From NCBI RefSeq assembly GCF_003712105.1, contig NZ_RHLG01000004.1, forward strand, positions 293,413 to 357,412: a stretch of DNA of 64,000 bases, read 5' to 3'. The stretch comes from Winogradskyella sp. GTDB lineage: Bacteria > Bacteroidota > Bacteroidia > Flavobacteriales > Flavobacteriaceae. The translations under genes were made by a program, and so were the position numbers. Shown in pieces: positions 44,164 to 53,317 of the stretch (positions within the stretch are counted from its first letter, which is position 1; every line of letters begins with the position of its first letter). Under the pieces are notes generated by a model. It was not told where the DNA came from and made no database searches. It saw only the letters and a program-made list of their open reading frames with translations.

Positions 44164-44706
44164 ATGAAAGAAGTAAAATTCATTTTAGCAATAGTAACTT
44201 TAATAATAGCATTTAATATTAGGCCTAGTAGTCATGAAATAAATACTACTCCAATCTGTTCGGAGACATATGTAGAAAATTCAGAAACTATAGACTCGGT
44301 AATAATTAAAGAATGTTTTTATAAAAATCATTTATTTAAATCTGTTGGAATTCCTGATTATAAAGGGAGATATTCGTATGAATATCAAATATTCAAGATA
44401 GTTGGTACTGACACTACAAAAACAAAAAACTCAAACTTTTTTAAAGATAAAACAAAACTGATTGAGGAACTACTTAATAAAAAACTAAAAGAAGACTATA
44501 ATACTGACTTGAAGTATCCTGACTTAAAGAATTGTGTCAAGCAGATAAATTTTAGACATTTTAATTTAGACGAGTTTGGGGTTACTTTTATGAGTAAAGA
44601 TATCATGGCGTTTCATATAGATTACAAAGGTGTTAGTGGCGCGTGTTTTAATGTTAGTGGAAACTCGGTGTTATTACACCTAAATTCTTTAAAAGTCATT
44701 GACTAG
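44164..44706 (+). CDS. Hypothetical secreted or membrane-anchored protein
   Basis: A protein of 180 residues with an N-terminal hydrophobic segment (KFILAIVTLIIAFNI). Four cysteines (C32 in PICSETY, C51 in KECFYK, one in KNCVKQ and one in GACFNV) could form disulfides. It is the fourth gene of a run of small genes of unknown function after the HExxH lipoprotein. Its end overlaps the convergent methyltransferase gene by 11 bases. Family not recognised. Confidence 0.6.
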   Translation: MKEVKFILAIVTLIIAFNIRPSSHEINTTPICSETYVENSETIDSVIIKECFYKNHLFKSVGIPDYKGRYSYEYQIFKIVGTDTTKTKNSNFFKDKTKLIEELLNKKLKEDYNTDLKYPDLKNCVKQINFRHFNLDEFGVTFMSKDIMAFHIDYKGVSGACFNVSGNSVLLHLNSLKVID

Positions 44707-45502
44707 ACTTAACCGCCTTCACCTCAAAAATCATAGGGAATAGTTGGTCTTTCATGGTATACATTCCATCATCACCTTTTACTAAATCTGGGAATACATC
44801 GTATGGGCTTTCGTCGTATTCGTTAAGATAATCAATAGTCAATCCTGCTTCAATAAGTGCATTGATCACTTCACCTAAGCCGTGATTCCAACCATATTCT
44901 TTACTTACCATATTCGAGCTTCCATCAGCATAAGTACCTTCGTATTCTTCATAAATAACCTCATCTTGGTTATAGTGATATTTCATCTTTGGCTTACCAT
45001 CAGTATAATCGAACATCCATAAAATTGGGTGAAACTCAACCATATAGAACACGCCACCAGGTTTTAAGCGTTCAGCAATCATCTGTGCCCAAGGCTTTAA
45101 ATCTGGCAACCAACCTATAACACCATAGCTCGTATACACAATATCAAACTGTTGAGAAATATGTTGTGATACATCCAAAACATTGCAGCACACAAATTCT
45201 GCATCTAACCCCAATTCAGTATTAAGTTGTTGCGCCAGTTTTATGCCTTCATCACTCAAGTCAACACCCATACATTTGGCACCCATACGACTCCAGCTTA
45301 ACGTATCCTGACCAAAATGACATTGTAAATGCAACAAAGATTTACCATTAACATCACCCAAAGCTTTTAACTCATATGGCATCAAAGAGCTTTTACCAGA
45401 CTTAAAAGCCTCCATATCATACATCTCGCTTTGTGCATGTACTGCAACCTTTCTATTCCAAGTGACTTTATTGGTTTCAAAATAATTAGTATTCTCGTTC
45501 AT
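44696..45502 (-). CDS. Class I SAM-dependent methyltransferase
   Basis: A protein of 268 residues with the Rossmann-like SAM-binding order: SLLHLQCHFGQDTLSWSRMGAKCMGVDLSDEGIKLAQQL (motif I and the acidic loop), then VCCNVLDV and FDIVYTSYGVIGWLPDLKPW (motif IV region), GGVFYMVEFHP. It belongs to a common group of small-molecule methyltransferases; the acceptor is unknown. It is divergent from a lipoprotein gene and converges with the hypothetical gene at 44164. Confidence 0.88.
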   Translation of the reverse strand: MNENTNYFETNKVTWNRKVAVHAQSEMYDMEAFKSGKSSLMPYELKALGDVNGKSLLHLQCHFGQDTLSWSRMGAKCMGVDLSDEGIKLAQQLNTELGLDAEFVCCNVLDVSQHISQQFDIVYTSYGVIGWLPDLKPWAQMIAERLKPGGVFYMVEFHPILWMFDYTDGKPKMKYHYNQDEVIYEEYEGTYADGSSNMVSKEYGWNHGLGEVINALIEAGLTIDYLNEYDESPYDVFPDLVKGDDGMYTMKDQLFPMIFEVKAVKSSQ

Positions 45503-45559
45503 GGTTTCTTAATTTTACGCAACTTAATGCCACTCAAAATTAAATTATCATTTTTAAAT

Positions 45560-46219
45560 ATGAAGTCTTTATCGCCTTTTCTCTTACTTTTATTTCTTAT
45601 TGTAAGTTGCAAATCTGACAAAAAAGAAACTACCAAACCACTTTCTACTGCAGAAAAAATAGCCCAAGCTCACGGTTTTGAAAATTGGGAAAATATAGAA
45701 CATGTAGAATTCAGCTTTAGAGTTGACAGAGATACCATTAAAGGAAATGCGCGCTCTTGGACATGGCTAACCAAAAAAGACAGTGTTGTTATGCAAGCTG
45801 GTGACCAAATTGTAAAGTACAGCTTAGCTGATAAGAGTAACATACCTACTAATATTGATAGGGCTTTTATAAATGATAAGTATTGGCTTTTGGTACCTTT
45901 TCAATTAATTTGGGATAGCTCAGCAACAATTTCAGAAGCAAAAGTAGCAGAAGCTCCTATAAGTAAAACCCAAATGGATATGATTACTATTACCTATCCA
46001 AGCGAAGGTGGTTACACACCAGGCGATGCTTATGATATTTATTTTGATAAGGGTTATATGATTAGAGAATGGACCTTTAGAAAAGGGAATTCTGAAGACC
46101 CTACATTATCTACAACATTCGAAAACTATAACGATTTTAATGGCATCAAAATAGCCGAAGACCATAAGCAAGAAGATGGCAGCTGGAATTTAGTCCTTGA
46201 TGATATAAAAGTTAATTAA
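45560..46219 (+). CDS. Hypothetical lipoprotein (outer-membrane lipoprotein-sorting-like fold)
   Basis: A protein of 219 residues from the ATG at 45560, which gives a lipoprotein signal (FLLLLFLIVSCKSDKKE). An open frame reaches back to 45431, but that part overlaps the divergent methyltransferase gene and lacks sense. After the signal come KIAQAHGFENWENIEHVEFSFRV and a beta-rich body with paired strands (YDIYFDKGYMIREWTFRKG), similar to LolA/LppX-like sheets. The function is unknown. A terminator follows. Confidence 0.75.
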   Translation: MKSLSPFLLLLFLIVSCKSDKKETTKPLSTAEKIAQAHGFENWENIEHVEFSFRVDRDTIKGNARSWTWLTKKDSVVMQAGDQIVKYSLADKSNIPTNIDRAFINDKYWLLVPFQLIWDSSATISEAKVAEAPISKTQMDMITITYPSEGGYTPGDAYDIYFDKGYMIREWTFRKGNSEDPTLSTTFENYNDFNGIKIAEDHKQEDGSWNLVLDDIKVN

Positions 46220-46301
46220 TATATGTAAGGTTAGCGTTTATGTTTCGACATAAGATGTATATCTTACATTCCCGCCATTAGGCGTCCATATATATTCTCC
46301 T

Positions 46302-46328
46302 GCGCTTTGTTTACAAGGCGCTTTTTTT
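46302..46328 (+). terminator. Terminator after the lipoprotein gene
   Basis: GCGCTTTGT and ACAAGGCGC pair (one G-U) around a 2-base loop, or with a slightly larger loop in practice, followed by seven T. It ends at the stop of the convergent CDGSH gene. Confidence 0.75.
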
Positions 46329-46746
46329 ATCCTTTAAATTCTAGTTTTACGTGAGCGCCATCACAATAAGGTTTGTTTTGAGAAGCACCACATCTACAAA
46401 ACGCAGTGGTTCTGTTTTTGGTTTCTTGAGAGCCATCTTTATGGGTGACATTCAGAGTGCCATAAACTAATAACGGCCCATTTTCTAAAACCTCGACTTG
46501 GGTTTCGAGTTTTACGGCTTCATTATTGTCTTGAGCATTCATATAATAACTCAAAGCTCCGGAAGGGCATTTTTTTATAGTCTCAATAAGTTCGTCTGTC
46601 GATGCAGCATCAACAGAAATCCAAGGACGTTCTTTGGGTTTAAAAACATGAGGTAAGCCTTTAACGCACATTGCAGAATGTATGCATTTTTCAGCTTCCC
46701 AAACCACAGTAACATCACCATTAGTGTATTCTTTAATTTTAGCCAT
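46327..46746 (-). CDS. Iron-sulfur protein: YjdI-type (4Fe-4S-like) domain plus CDGSH domain
   Basis: A protein of 139 residues from the ATG at 46746 (MAKIKEYTNGDV). The first domain has cysteines in EKCIHSAMCVKGLP and KKCPSGALSYY, as in the YjdI/divergent 4Fe-4S family. The second is a CDGSH domain with C-R-C-G-A-S-x-x-K-P-Y-C-D-G-A-H, the three-Cys one-His 2Fe-2S site. The frame reaches to 46851, but the extra N-terminus has no family counterpart and includes the promoter region. It probably acts in electron transfer or Fe-S sensing. Confidence 0.88.
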   Translation of the reverse strand: MAKIKEYTNGDVTVVWEAEKCIHSAMCVKGLPHVFKPKERPWISVDAASTDELIETIKKCPSGALSYYMNAQDNNEAVKLETQVEVLENGPLLVYGTLNVTHKDGSQETKNRTTAFCRCGASQNKPYCDGAHVKLEFKG

Positions 46747-46763
46747 AGCATTCGAATTTGTTT

Positions 46764-46793
46764 TAAAGTTAGTAATAATTAAGATGAAACAAA
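46764..46793 (-). promoter_or_regulatory. Putative promoter of the YjdI/CDGSH gene
   Basis: On the minus strand TTG (46792-46790) is followed after 18 bases by TAACTTTA (46771-46764), one base off TAnnTTTG. The ATG at 46746 lies 17 bases further. It supports the shorter start. Confidence 0.4.
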
Positions 46794-46821
46794 AGCACTT
46801 TAAACAGTCATTATTAATTCT

Positions 46822-46829
46822 TATTTTTG
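46822..46829 (+). promoter_or_regulatory. Putative -7 box of the kynurenine cluster
   Basis: TATTTTTG matches TAnnTTTG exactly, 25 bases upstream of the TTG start of kynureninase. The -33 region (about 46799) reads TTTA, a poor TTG match. Confidence 0.5.
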
Positions 46830-46854
46830 TTAGACACCAAAACTCAATCACACG

Positions 46855-48120
46855 TTGCCCAGCTATAAATTAGGTTTAGATTTTGCTAAAGAACTGGACC
46901 GAAATGATCAATTATCTCAGTTTAGAAACGAGTTTCATATTCCAAAAGATGAAAATGGAAATGAGCTTATTTATATGACTGGCAATTCCTTAGGTTTACA
47001 ACCAAAAATCACCAAAGATTATATTCAACAAGAACTTGAAGATTGGGCAAACTTAGGAGTTGAAGGCCATACAGAAGGTAAAAACCCATGGTTACATTAT
47101 CATGAATTCTTAACCGAAACTATGGCAAGTATTGTTGGTGCAAAACCACTTGAAGTTGTTGTAATGAATTCACTTACTGCAAACCTTCATTTTATGATGG
47201 TCAGCTTCTACAAACCTACCAAAGAACGCTATAAGATATTAATCGAAGCAGACGCTTTTCCGTCTGATAAATATGCTGTGGAGTCTCAACTAAGACACCA
47301 TGGTTATGATGATAAAGAAGGTTTAATCCTTTGGAAAGCTCGTGAAGGTGAAGAACTTGCTAACTACGATGATTTAGAATCGATTTTAGCTCAACATGGT
47401 GAGGAAATTGCATTAATAATGATTGGTGGTGTTAACTACTACACCGGACAATTTTTTGATTTAAAACGCATAACAGAACTAGGACATTCTTACGGCTGTA
47501 CTGTTGGATTTGATTGCGCTCATGGCGCTGGGAATGTGCAGTTAAATCTTCATAATTCTGGTGCCGATTTTGCGGTTTGGTGCACGTATAAATATCTTAA
47601 TTCTGGACCAGGAAGCTTATCAGGTGCATTTGTACATGAACGTCACGCAAACAGAAAAGACCTCAACCGATTTACAGGTTGGTGGAGTCATAATAAAGAA
47701 ACCCGTTTTATTATGCGTGATGAGTTTGACCAACTTCCAGGTGCTGAAGGATGGCAATTGAGTAATCCGCCTATTTTATCAATGGCTGCAATTAGAGCAT
47801 CTCTCGATGTGTTTAAAAAAGCAGGTTTTGATAAGTTATGTTTAAAGTCTAAAGACTTAACTGGCTACTTTGAGTTTTTAATTAATGAGTTAAATAATTC
47901 TGATATTAAAATTATAACACCAGCAAACCCTGACGAACGTGGCTGTCAGCTTTCTATTCAAGTAAAAAATGCCGATAAAACATTGCATGATAAACTTACA
48001 AAAGCCGGCATTGTAACCGATTGGCGCGAACCAGATGTAATACGTTGCGCACCTGTACCACTGTATAATTCGTTCATTGATGTGTATGAATTTGTAGAAA
48101 TATTGAAAATAGTACTATGA
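46855..48120 (+). CDS. kynU: Kynureninase
   Basis: A PLP enzyme of 421 residues that cleaves kynurenine or 3-hydroxykynurenine to anthranilate or 3-hydroxyanthranilate plus alanine. Visible are IYMTGNSLGLQP, the ALIMIGGVNYYTGQFFD stretch, GFDCAHGAGNVQL (PLP aspartate region) and the Schiff-base lysine in WCTYKYLNSGPGS. The start is TTG (46855); no ATG precedes the conserved N-terminus. Its stop overlaps the kmo ATG by 4 bases. With kmo next, 3-hydroxykynurenine is the likely main substrate. Confidence 0.95.
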   Translation: MPSYKLGLDFAKELDRNDQLSQFRNEFHIPKDENGNELIYMTGNSLGLQPKITKDYIQQELEDWANLGVEGHTEGKNPWLHYHEFLTETMASIVGAKPLEVVVMNSLTANLHFMMVSFYKPTKERYKILIEADAFPSDKYAVESQLRHHGYDDKEGLILWKAREGEELANYDDLESILAQHGEEIALIMIGGVNYYTGQFFDLKRITELGHSYGCTVGFDCAHGAGNVQLNLHNSGADFAVWCTYKYLNSGPGSLSGAFVHERHANRKDLNRFTGWWSHNKETRFIMRDEFDQLPGAEGWQLSNPPILSMAAIRASLDVFKKAGFDKLCLKSKDLTGYFEFLINELNNSDIKIITPANPDERGCQLSIQVKNADKTLHDKLTKAGIVTDWREPDVIRCAPVPLYNSFIDVYEFVEILKIVL

Positions 48121-49517
48121 GCAATAACCAACAAAACATACTTATTATTGGTGCTGGGCTTTGTGGAAGCTTGTTAGCATTACGCCTCGGTCAGCGTGGT
48201 TATAATGTAACCGTATATGAGATGCGTCCAGACCTACGTCGTACTGATATCTCTGCAGGTCGCTCTATTAATTTAGCATTTTCTGACAGAGGCAATAAAG
48301 CCATGAAAATGGTAGACATAGAAGATAAGGTTAGAGATCTTTGTATTCCTATGAATGGACGTATGCTTCATGATAAAGACGGAAATACATTCCTATCTAA
48401 CTACAGTGGTCGTGATTACGAATATATCAACTCGATTTCAAGACAAGAACTAAACGCTTTATTGCTAGATGAAGCAGAAAAACATAAAAATGTAGCTATC
48501 CATTTTAATAAAAGATGTGAGTCTGTAGATTTTGAAAATACCACTGCCCTATTTTCGGACTATCATACTAAAGACGAATTTATAGAAGATGCAGATTGTA
48601 TTATTGCCACTGATGGTGCTGGTTCGGCTTTACGAAAGAGCTATTATTTAGAGAAAAAGTTTTTGTTCAGTTTTTCTCAAGAATGGTTGACCCACGGTTA
48701 TAAAGAACTGAGCATACTTCCTACCGAAAATGGTGGTTATAAAACCTACAAAAATGCTTTACATATATGGCCTAGAGGCGATTTTATGATTATTGCATTA
48801 CCCAACTTAGATGGCAGTTTTACGGTAACATTATTTTTGAGTTATGATGAAGGCGAGTATAATTTTAATAATCTTACTACTCCTGAAATTGTTACCGAAT
48901 TCTTTCAAAAAGAATTTCCAGATGCCTTAGAGTTAATGCCAAACCTTACAGAAGAGTTTTTCGAGAATCCAACTGCGCCCTTAGGTACCGTAAAATGTTC
49001 GCCATGGCATTATAAAGGCAATACATTATTGATGGGTGATTCTGCACATGCCATAGTACCGTTTTATGGACAAGGCATGAATGCCTCTTTTGAAGATGTT
49101 GTTGTTTTTGATAGTGTATTAGACAAGTTTGAAGGTGATTGGGAAACGGTATATTCAGAATACGAGAAACAACGCAAGAAAGATACCGATGCTATAGCTG
49201 ATTTAGCGATCGATAATTTTCATGAAATGAAAGACCATGTCGGTCAAGCTATTTTTCAAGAAAAACGTAAGATTGAAATGGCTTTAGAAAAAGAATTTCC
49301 TGAAGATTATTCTTCTAAATATAGTTTAGTAACTTTCAATGAAGATATTGGTTATAGAGAAGCTATGTTAAGAGGTCGAGCTCAGGACAAAGCCATATTA
49401 AATATGTTATCTGATGGTGTTATTTCAACCTCAGACGATATAAAAGATATTTTAGATAAAGTAAAAACAGAAACTGAAGCAATTCTTGAAGATGATAGAG
49501 TTGCTGGATTAGGCTAA
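48117..49517 (+). CDS. kmo: Kynurenine 3-monooxygenase
   Basis: A FAD-dependent hydroxylase of 466 residues. Motifs: [20 protein letters not shown] (GxGxxG), [15 protein letters not shown], and [25 protein letters not shown] (GD motif of FAD binding). It makes 3-hydroxykynurenine from kynurenine with NADPH and oxygen. The ATGA overlap with kynU implies coupling. A C-terminal segment (from about residue 420) replaces the membrane anchor of eukaryotic KMO. Confidence 0.95.
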   Translation: MSNNQQNILIIGAGLCGSLLALRLGQRGYNVTVYEMRPDLRRTDISAGRSINLAFSDRGNKAMKMVDIEDKVRDLCIPMNGRMLHDKDGNTFLSNYSGRDYEYINSISRQELNALLLDEAEKHKNVAIHFNKRCESVDFENTTALFSDYHTKDEFIEDADCIIATDGAGSALRKSYYLEKKFLFSFSQEWLTHGYKELSILPTENGGYKTYKNALHIWPRGDFMIIALPNLDGSFTVTLFLSYDEGEYNFNNLTTPEIVTEFFQKEFPDALELMPNLTEEFFENPTAPLGTVKCSPWHYKGNTLLMGDSAHAIVPFYGQGMNASFEDVVVFDSVLDKFEGDWETVYSEYEKQRKKDTDAIADLAIDNFHEMKDHVGQAIFQEKRKIEMALEKEFPEDYSSKYSLVTFNEDIGYREAMLRGRAQDKAILNMLSDGVISTSDDIKDILDKVKTETEAILEDDRVAGLG

Positions 49518-49522
49518 TAACT

Positions 49523-49924
49523 ATGAGTAATAATGTAACACCCAGAGGTGCTTATCCACATACAAAACGTGTGGGCGACTTTATATTTGTATCAGGCACC
49601 AGTTCAAGACGCGCTGATAATACCATTGCAGGAGTAGATATTATAGACAACATGGGTACCAAGCGATTAAATATCGAAGTACAAACTCGTGAGGTTTTGC
49701 AAAATATCGACAGGAATTTGCAAAAAGTGGGAGCGTCTTTAAAAGATGTGGTTGATGTGACATCGTTTTTAGTTAATATGAATGATTTTGCTGGCTATAA
49801 TAAAGCTTATGCTGAGTTTTTTGATAAAGAAACCGGACCAACCCGTACAACAGTTGCTGTACATCAATTACCACATCCGGATTTGGTTGTAGAAATTAAA
49901 GTTATGGCTTATAAGCCGTTGTAA
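49523..49924 (+). CDS. RidA family deaminase, probable 2-aminomuconate deaminase
   Basis: A RidA/YjgF-type protein of 133 residues: [22 protein letters not shown], then [42 protein letters not shown], and the arginine and glutamate of the active cleft near [26 protein letters not shown]. In kynurenine clusters this subgroup is the 2-aminomuconate deaminase (AmnD-type). It follows kmo by 5 bases. The specific activity is inferred from context. Confidence 0.85.
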   Translation: MSNNVTPRGAYPHTKRVGDFIFVSGTSSRRADNTIAGVDIIDNMGTKRLNIEVQTREVLQNIDRNLQKVGASLKDVVDVTSFLVNMNDFAGYNKAYAEFFDKETGPTRTTVAVHQLPHPDLVVEIKVMAYKPL

Positions 49925-49959
49925 TTAAAATTAATGTTACGTCGAGCACAAATGGCTTA

Positions 49960-51399
49960 ATGGATATAAAAAACTACATAAACGGCAACTTTCAAAACCC
50001 AATTTCTAACAATTGGATAGATAACTATAACCCATCTAATGGCGAAGTTTATGGTCAGATTCCAAACTCTAACAAAGAAGATATTGAGCAAGCTTACCAA
50101 AGTGCCAAATCAGCTTTTAAGCTTTGGAGTAACACTACTTTAGAAGAACGAAGCCGAATAATGCTGAAAATTTCAGAACTGATCGAAGCTAATCTAGATA
50201 AACTTGCCGAAGCAGAAAGCAAAGACAATGGCAAACCACTTTGGTTAGCAAAAGCTGTTGATATACCAAGAGCATCGAGTAATTTTAGATTCTTTGCGAA
50301 TGCCATTACTCAATTTGCTAGTGAAAGTCACGAGAGTATCGGTCAAAATGCTATTAATTACACCTTACGTCAACCTATTGGAGTTGTAGGTTGTATTAGC
50401 CCATGGAATTTACCGTTATACCTATTTACATGGAAAATTGCTCCAGCAATTGCTGCCGGTAATTGTGTTGTTGCTAAACCAAGTGAAGTGACGCCTATGA
50501 CAGCTTATTTACTCGGTGACATATGCAATGAAGCCGGTTTACCTAAAGGTGTTTTGAATATTGTACATGGTTTAGGAACTTCAACCGGTCAGGCAATTAT
50601 TGAGCATCCTAATATTAAAGCTATTAGTTTTACAGGAGGTACAACCACAGGAGCACATATTGCTAAGATTGCTGCTCCAATGTTTAAGAAATTGTCTTTA
50701 GAACTTGGTGGCAAAAACCCTAATATCATTTTTGCTGATTGTGATTACGAAGATATGATGGCAACTACTGTGCGTTCGTCCTTTGCAAATCAAGGGCAAA
50801 TATGTCTTTGTGGAAGTCGCATTTTTGTTGAGGCCTCTATTTATGAGCAATTCAAAACTGACTTTGTCAATAAGGTTAAAGCCTTAAAGGTTGGACATCC
50901 TTCAGAATCGGATACAAAAGTTGGTGCTTTGGTTTCAAAAGCCCATCTAGACAAAGTGATGAGTTATGTGGAAATTGCTAAAGAAGACGGCGGAATTGTA
51001 CTTTGCGGTGGAAATAGTGTGACTATCGAAGGTTATGAAAACGGTTACTATATGCAACCAACAGTTATTGAAGTACCAACAGACGAATGTCGCGTAAATC
51101 AAGAAGAAATATTTGGACCAGTAGTTACTATAATGCCTTTTAATACTGAGAAGGAAGTTCTTAATATGGCTAACAAAGTAGTGTATGGATTATCTGCAAC
51201 ACTTTGGACTAATGATCTGAAACGTACAATGCGAATTAGCAACCAATTACAAGCAGGAATTGTATGGGTAAATACTTGGTTAATGCGAGATTTACGTACA
51301 CCTTTTGGTGGTGTTAAAAACTCTGGAGTAGGTCGTGAAGGTGGATTTGAAGCATTACGATTCTTTACCGAACCCAAAAATGTGTGTATTAAATATTAA
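49960..51399 (+). CDS. 2-aminomuconic 6-semialdehyde dehydrogenase (aldehyde dehydrogenase family)
   Basis: An NAD-dependent aldehyde dehydrogenase of 479 residues. Seen are the general base in LSLELGGKNPNIIFAD, the catalytic cysteine in FANQGQICLCGSRIFVE, and GFEALRFFTEPKNVCIKY at the end. It has the form of the 2-aminomuconic/2-hydroxymuconic semialdehyde dehydrogenases (AmnC, HMSD-like). In this cluster it would oxidise the product of ACMS decarboxylase to 2-aminomuconate. It lies 35 bases after the RidA gene. Confidence 0.9.
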   Translation: MDIKNYINGNFQNPISNNWIDNYNPSNGEVYGQIPNSNKEDIEQAYQSAKSAFKLWSNTTLEERSRIMLKISELIEANLDKLAEAESKDNGKPLWLAKAVDIPRASSNFRFFANAITQFASESHESIGQNAINYTLRQPIGVVGCISPWNLPLYLFTWKIAPAIAAGNCVVAKPSEVTPMTAYLLGDICNEAGLPKGVLNIVHGLGTSTGQAIIEHPNIKAISFTGGTTTGAHIAKIAAPMFKKLSLELGGKNPNIIFADCDYEDMMATTVRSSFANQGQICLCGSRIFVEASIYEQFKTDFVNKVKALKVGHPSESDTKVGALVSKAHLDKVMSYVEIAKEDGGIVLCGGNSVTIEGYENGYYMQPTVIEVPTDECRVNQEEIFGPVVTIMPFNTEKEVLNMANKVVYGLSATLWTNDLKRTMRISNQLQAGIVWVNTWLMRDLRTPFGGVKNSGVGREGGFEALRFFTEPKNVCIKY

Positions 51400-51457
51400 A
51401 ACTTATTTGTCTTCTTGAATTTATTTAGTCATCTTGTTAGTCTAAAACCTAGAAATT

Positions 51458-51982
51458 ATGAAAACTAGAATTTTATTTTTGATTGTATTATTTATGTCTA
51501 TTACCCTTTCTGCACAAGAAATGAAGACATTCACAAAGAACAACTATACCATAGATTATCCAGCTACTTGGGCATCTAGCGAACAAAAAGTTCAACCTTC
51601 AGTTCAGTTTATTATTCTGTCTGATGAGTCTACTCAAGCTAAAGATAAGTTTAGAGAAAACTTAAACTTGTCTAAAGAGTCACTTCGAGGACAAAAAATA
51701 AGCACTTCAGAATATGCTAAAATATCCCTTGACCAAGTTAAAGCTCAAATCCCTAATGCCAATATTATTTCTAATGAGCCTGTTACAATTAATGGTATAG
51801 AAGGTGAACAAATTATATGGTCTGCAGATTTTGGGAATAGTATGGTTTTAAAATTCAATCAATTTATTTTTACGCGAGGTGATTCCGGTTATGCATTAAC
51901 GTTTTCAAGTACAGTTTCAGAATATGATGATTATGTTAAAGCTGCTGACGCCATGATGAAGAGCTTTAAATTTGTGAATTAA
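51458..51982 (+). CDS. Secreted PsbP/DcrB-like protein within the kynurenine cluster
   Basis: A protein of 174 residues with a signal peptide (MKTRILFLIVLFMSITLSAQ). The body begins with MKTFTKNNYTIDYPATWASSE, the pattern of PsbP-like and DUF1795 proteins, with later INGIEGEQIIW and MKSFKFVN. Its role is unknown, and nothing ties it to kynurenine breakdown beyond position. Its stop touches the ATG of the SDR gene (no gap), so it belongs to the same transcript. It may be a passenger. Confidence 0.75.
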   Translation: MKTRILFLIVLFMSITLSAQEMKTFTKNNYTIDYPATWASSEQKVQPSVQFIILSDESTQAKDKFRENLNLSKESLRGQKISTSEYAKISLDQVKAQIPNANIISNEPVTINGIEGEQIIWSADFGNSMVLKFNQFIFTRGDSGYALTFSSTVSEYDDYVKAADAMMKSFKFVN

Positions 51983-52765
51983 ATGGACTTAGGTCTAAAT
52001 AATAAATATGCACTGGTTTGCGGTAGTACGGCAGGTATAGGAAAAGCAACAGCGATAGCTCTTGCAGAAGAAGGTGTAAATGTAGTGTTAATTGCTAGAA
52101 ATGAAGACAAGTTAAAAGCTACATTGGCTGAATTACCTCAACACAGAAATCACAATTACATCGTCGCTGACTTTTCCGACCCAACTGAATTAAAAGAAAA
52201 ATTAGATAATTACATATCGTCGAACCACGGCTTTCATATTCTAATAAACAACACTGGTGGTCCTCCTGGTGGACCCATTTTTTCTGCTGAAGTTGAAGAG
52301 TTTCAAACTGCTTTTACACAGCATCTCAAATGTAATCACGTATTGGTACAAGCTTTAGCTCCTTTTATGAAAAGTGAAGCTTACGGAAGAGTAATTAATG
52401 TAATTTCTACTTCGGTAAAACAACCATTGGACGGCTTAGGAGTTAGTAATACTATTCGCGGAGCTGTAGCCAATTGGAGTAAGACTCTGGCTAACGAACT
52501 AGGTCAATTTGGTATTACAGTAAACAATGTATTACCTGGCGCAACTGCAACTGAGCGTTTAACCCAAATTATAAAAAACAAATCGGCTAAAACAGGTAAA
52601 TCTGAGGAAGAATCATCTAATGCAATGAAAAATGCAGTTCCTGCAAAACGCTTTGCTAAGCCTGAAGAAACTGCTGATGCGATTACATTTTTAGCAAGTG
52701 CCAGAGCCTCATATATAAACGGCATTAACTTACCTGTTGATGGTGGGCGCACAAAAAGTTTGTAA
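51983..52765 (+). CDS. SDR family protein with unusual active site
   Basis: A Rossmann-fold protein of 260 residues: VCGSTAGIGKATAIALAEEG (cofactor glycine motif), ILINNTGGPPGG (NNAG equivalent), VISTSVKQPL with the catalytic serine region, and PGATATERL, INGINLPVDGG at the end. At the Y-x-x-x-K position the sequence reads G-V-S-N-T-I-R-G-A, so the usual Tyr and Lys are replaced (Ser and Arg by alignment). This is a known odd subgroup of SDRs. Its reaction in the kynurenine cluster is not clear; the known aminomuconate route needs no SDR. It starts directly at the previous stop. Confidence 0.85.
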   Translation: MDLGLNNKYALVCGSTAGIGKATAIALAEEGVNVVLIARNEDKLKATLAELPQHRNHNYIVADFSDPTELKEKLDNYISSNHGFHILINNTGGPPGGPIFSAEVEEFQTAFTQHLKCNHVLVQALAPFMKSEAYGRVINVISTSVKQPLDGLGVSNTIRGAVANWSKTLANELGQFGITVNNVLPGATATERLTQIIKNKSAKTGKSEEESSNAMKNAVPAKRFAKPEETADAITFLASARASYINGINLPVDGGRTKSL

Positions 52766-52793
52766 CTTTAAGAATAATTAAAATACCATAGTC

Positions 52794-53285
52794 ATGAGTA
52801 AAGTATATCCACCTGTTAACTTCAAAGCTTGGATTGAAGAACATCGACACTTATTAAAACCGCCTGTTGGTAACAAGGTTGTATGGAAAGACACTGATTT
52901 TATTGTTATGGTTGTTGGTGGTCCTAACAGCCGTACTGATTACCATTATAACGAAACCCCAGAATTCTTTCATCAAATTGAAGGTGATATCGTCTTAAAA
53001 ATTATGGAAGATGGTGAACCTAGAGACATTCACATTAGAGAAGGTGAAATTTTTGTATTGCCACCAGGTATACCACATTCACCTAGAAGAGGCCCAAATA
53101 CTGTAGGATTAGTTATAGAATACCCAAGACCTAAAGGTGTAAAAGATAAATTGCAATGGTATTCTGAAGAGAACGGAAGTTTATTATATGAAGAAGAATT
53201 TACCTTAGATAATATTGAAACTGATATGCCAGCAATTTTTGACCGATATAACAAAAAAATTAAAAAAGAAGATTCTAGCAATTAA
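52794..53285 (+). CDS. nbaC: 3-hydroxyanthranilate 3,4-dioxygenase, single-iron form
   Basis: A cupin dioxygenase of 163 residues that opens the ring of 3-hydroxyanthranilate to ACMS. Iron ligands H51, E57 and H95 are present ([25 protein letters not shown]), as are R47 and R99 for the substrate and an acidic residue in VIEYPRP. Bacterial forms often have a second, rubredoxin-like iron site with two Cys pairs after about residue 125. Here the first pair reads [10 protein letters not shown] and the second is missing, so that site is lost. Confidence 0.94.
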   Translation: MSKVYPPVNFKAWIEEHRHLLKPPVGNKVVWKDTDFIVMVVGGPNSRTDYHYNETPEFFHQIEGDIVLKIMEDGEPRDIHIREGEIFVLPPGIPHSPRRGPNTVGLVIEYPRPKGVKDKLQWYSEENGSLLYEEEFTLDNIETDMPAIFDRYNKKIKKEDSSN

Positions 53286-53317
53286 GACAAATTACAAAAC
53301 CTCCTAAAAGGGATTTA

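Noticed and set aside
45431..45559. N-terminal extension of the lipoprotein gene at 45560
   Set aside because: It overlaps the divergent methyltransferase gene and its promoter region, and would bury the lipoprotein signal.
46747..46851. N-terminal extension of the YjdI/CDGSH gene
   Set aside because: It contains the probable promoter and has no family counterpart; the ATG at 46746 gives the usual start.
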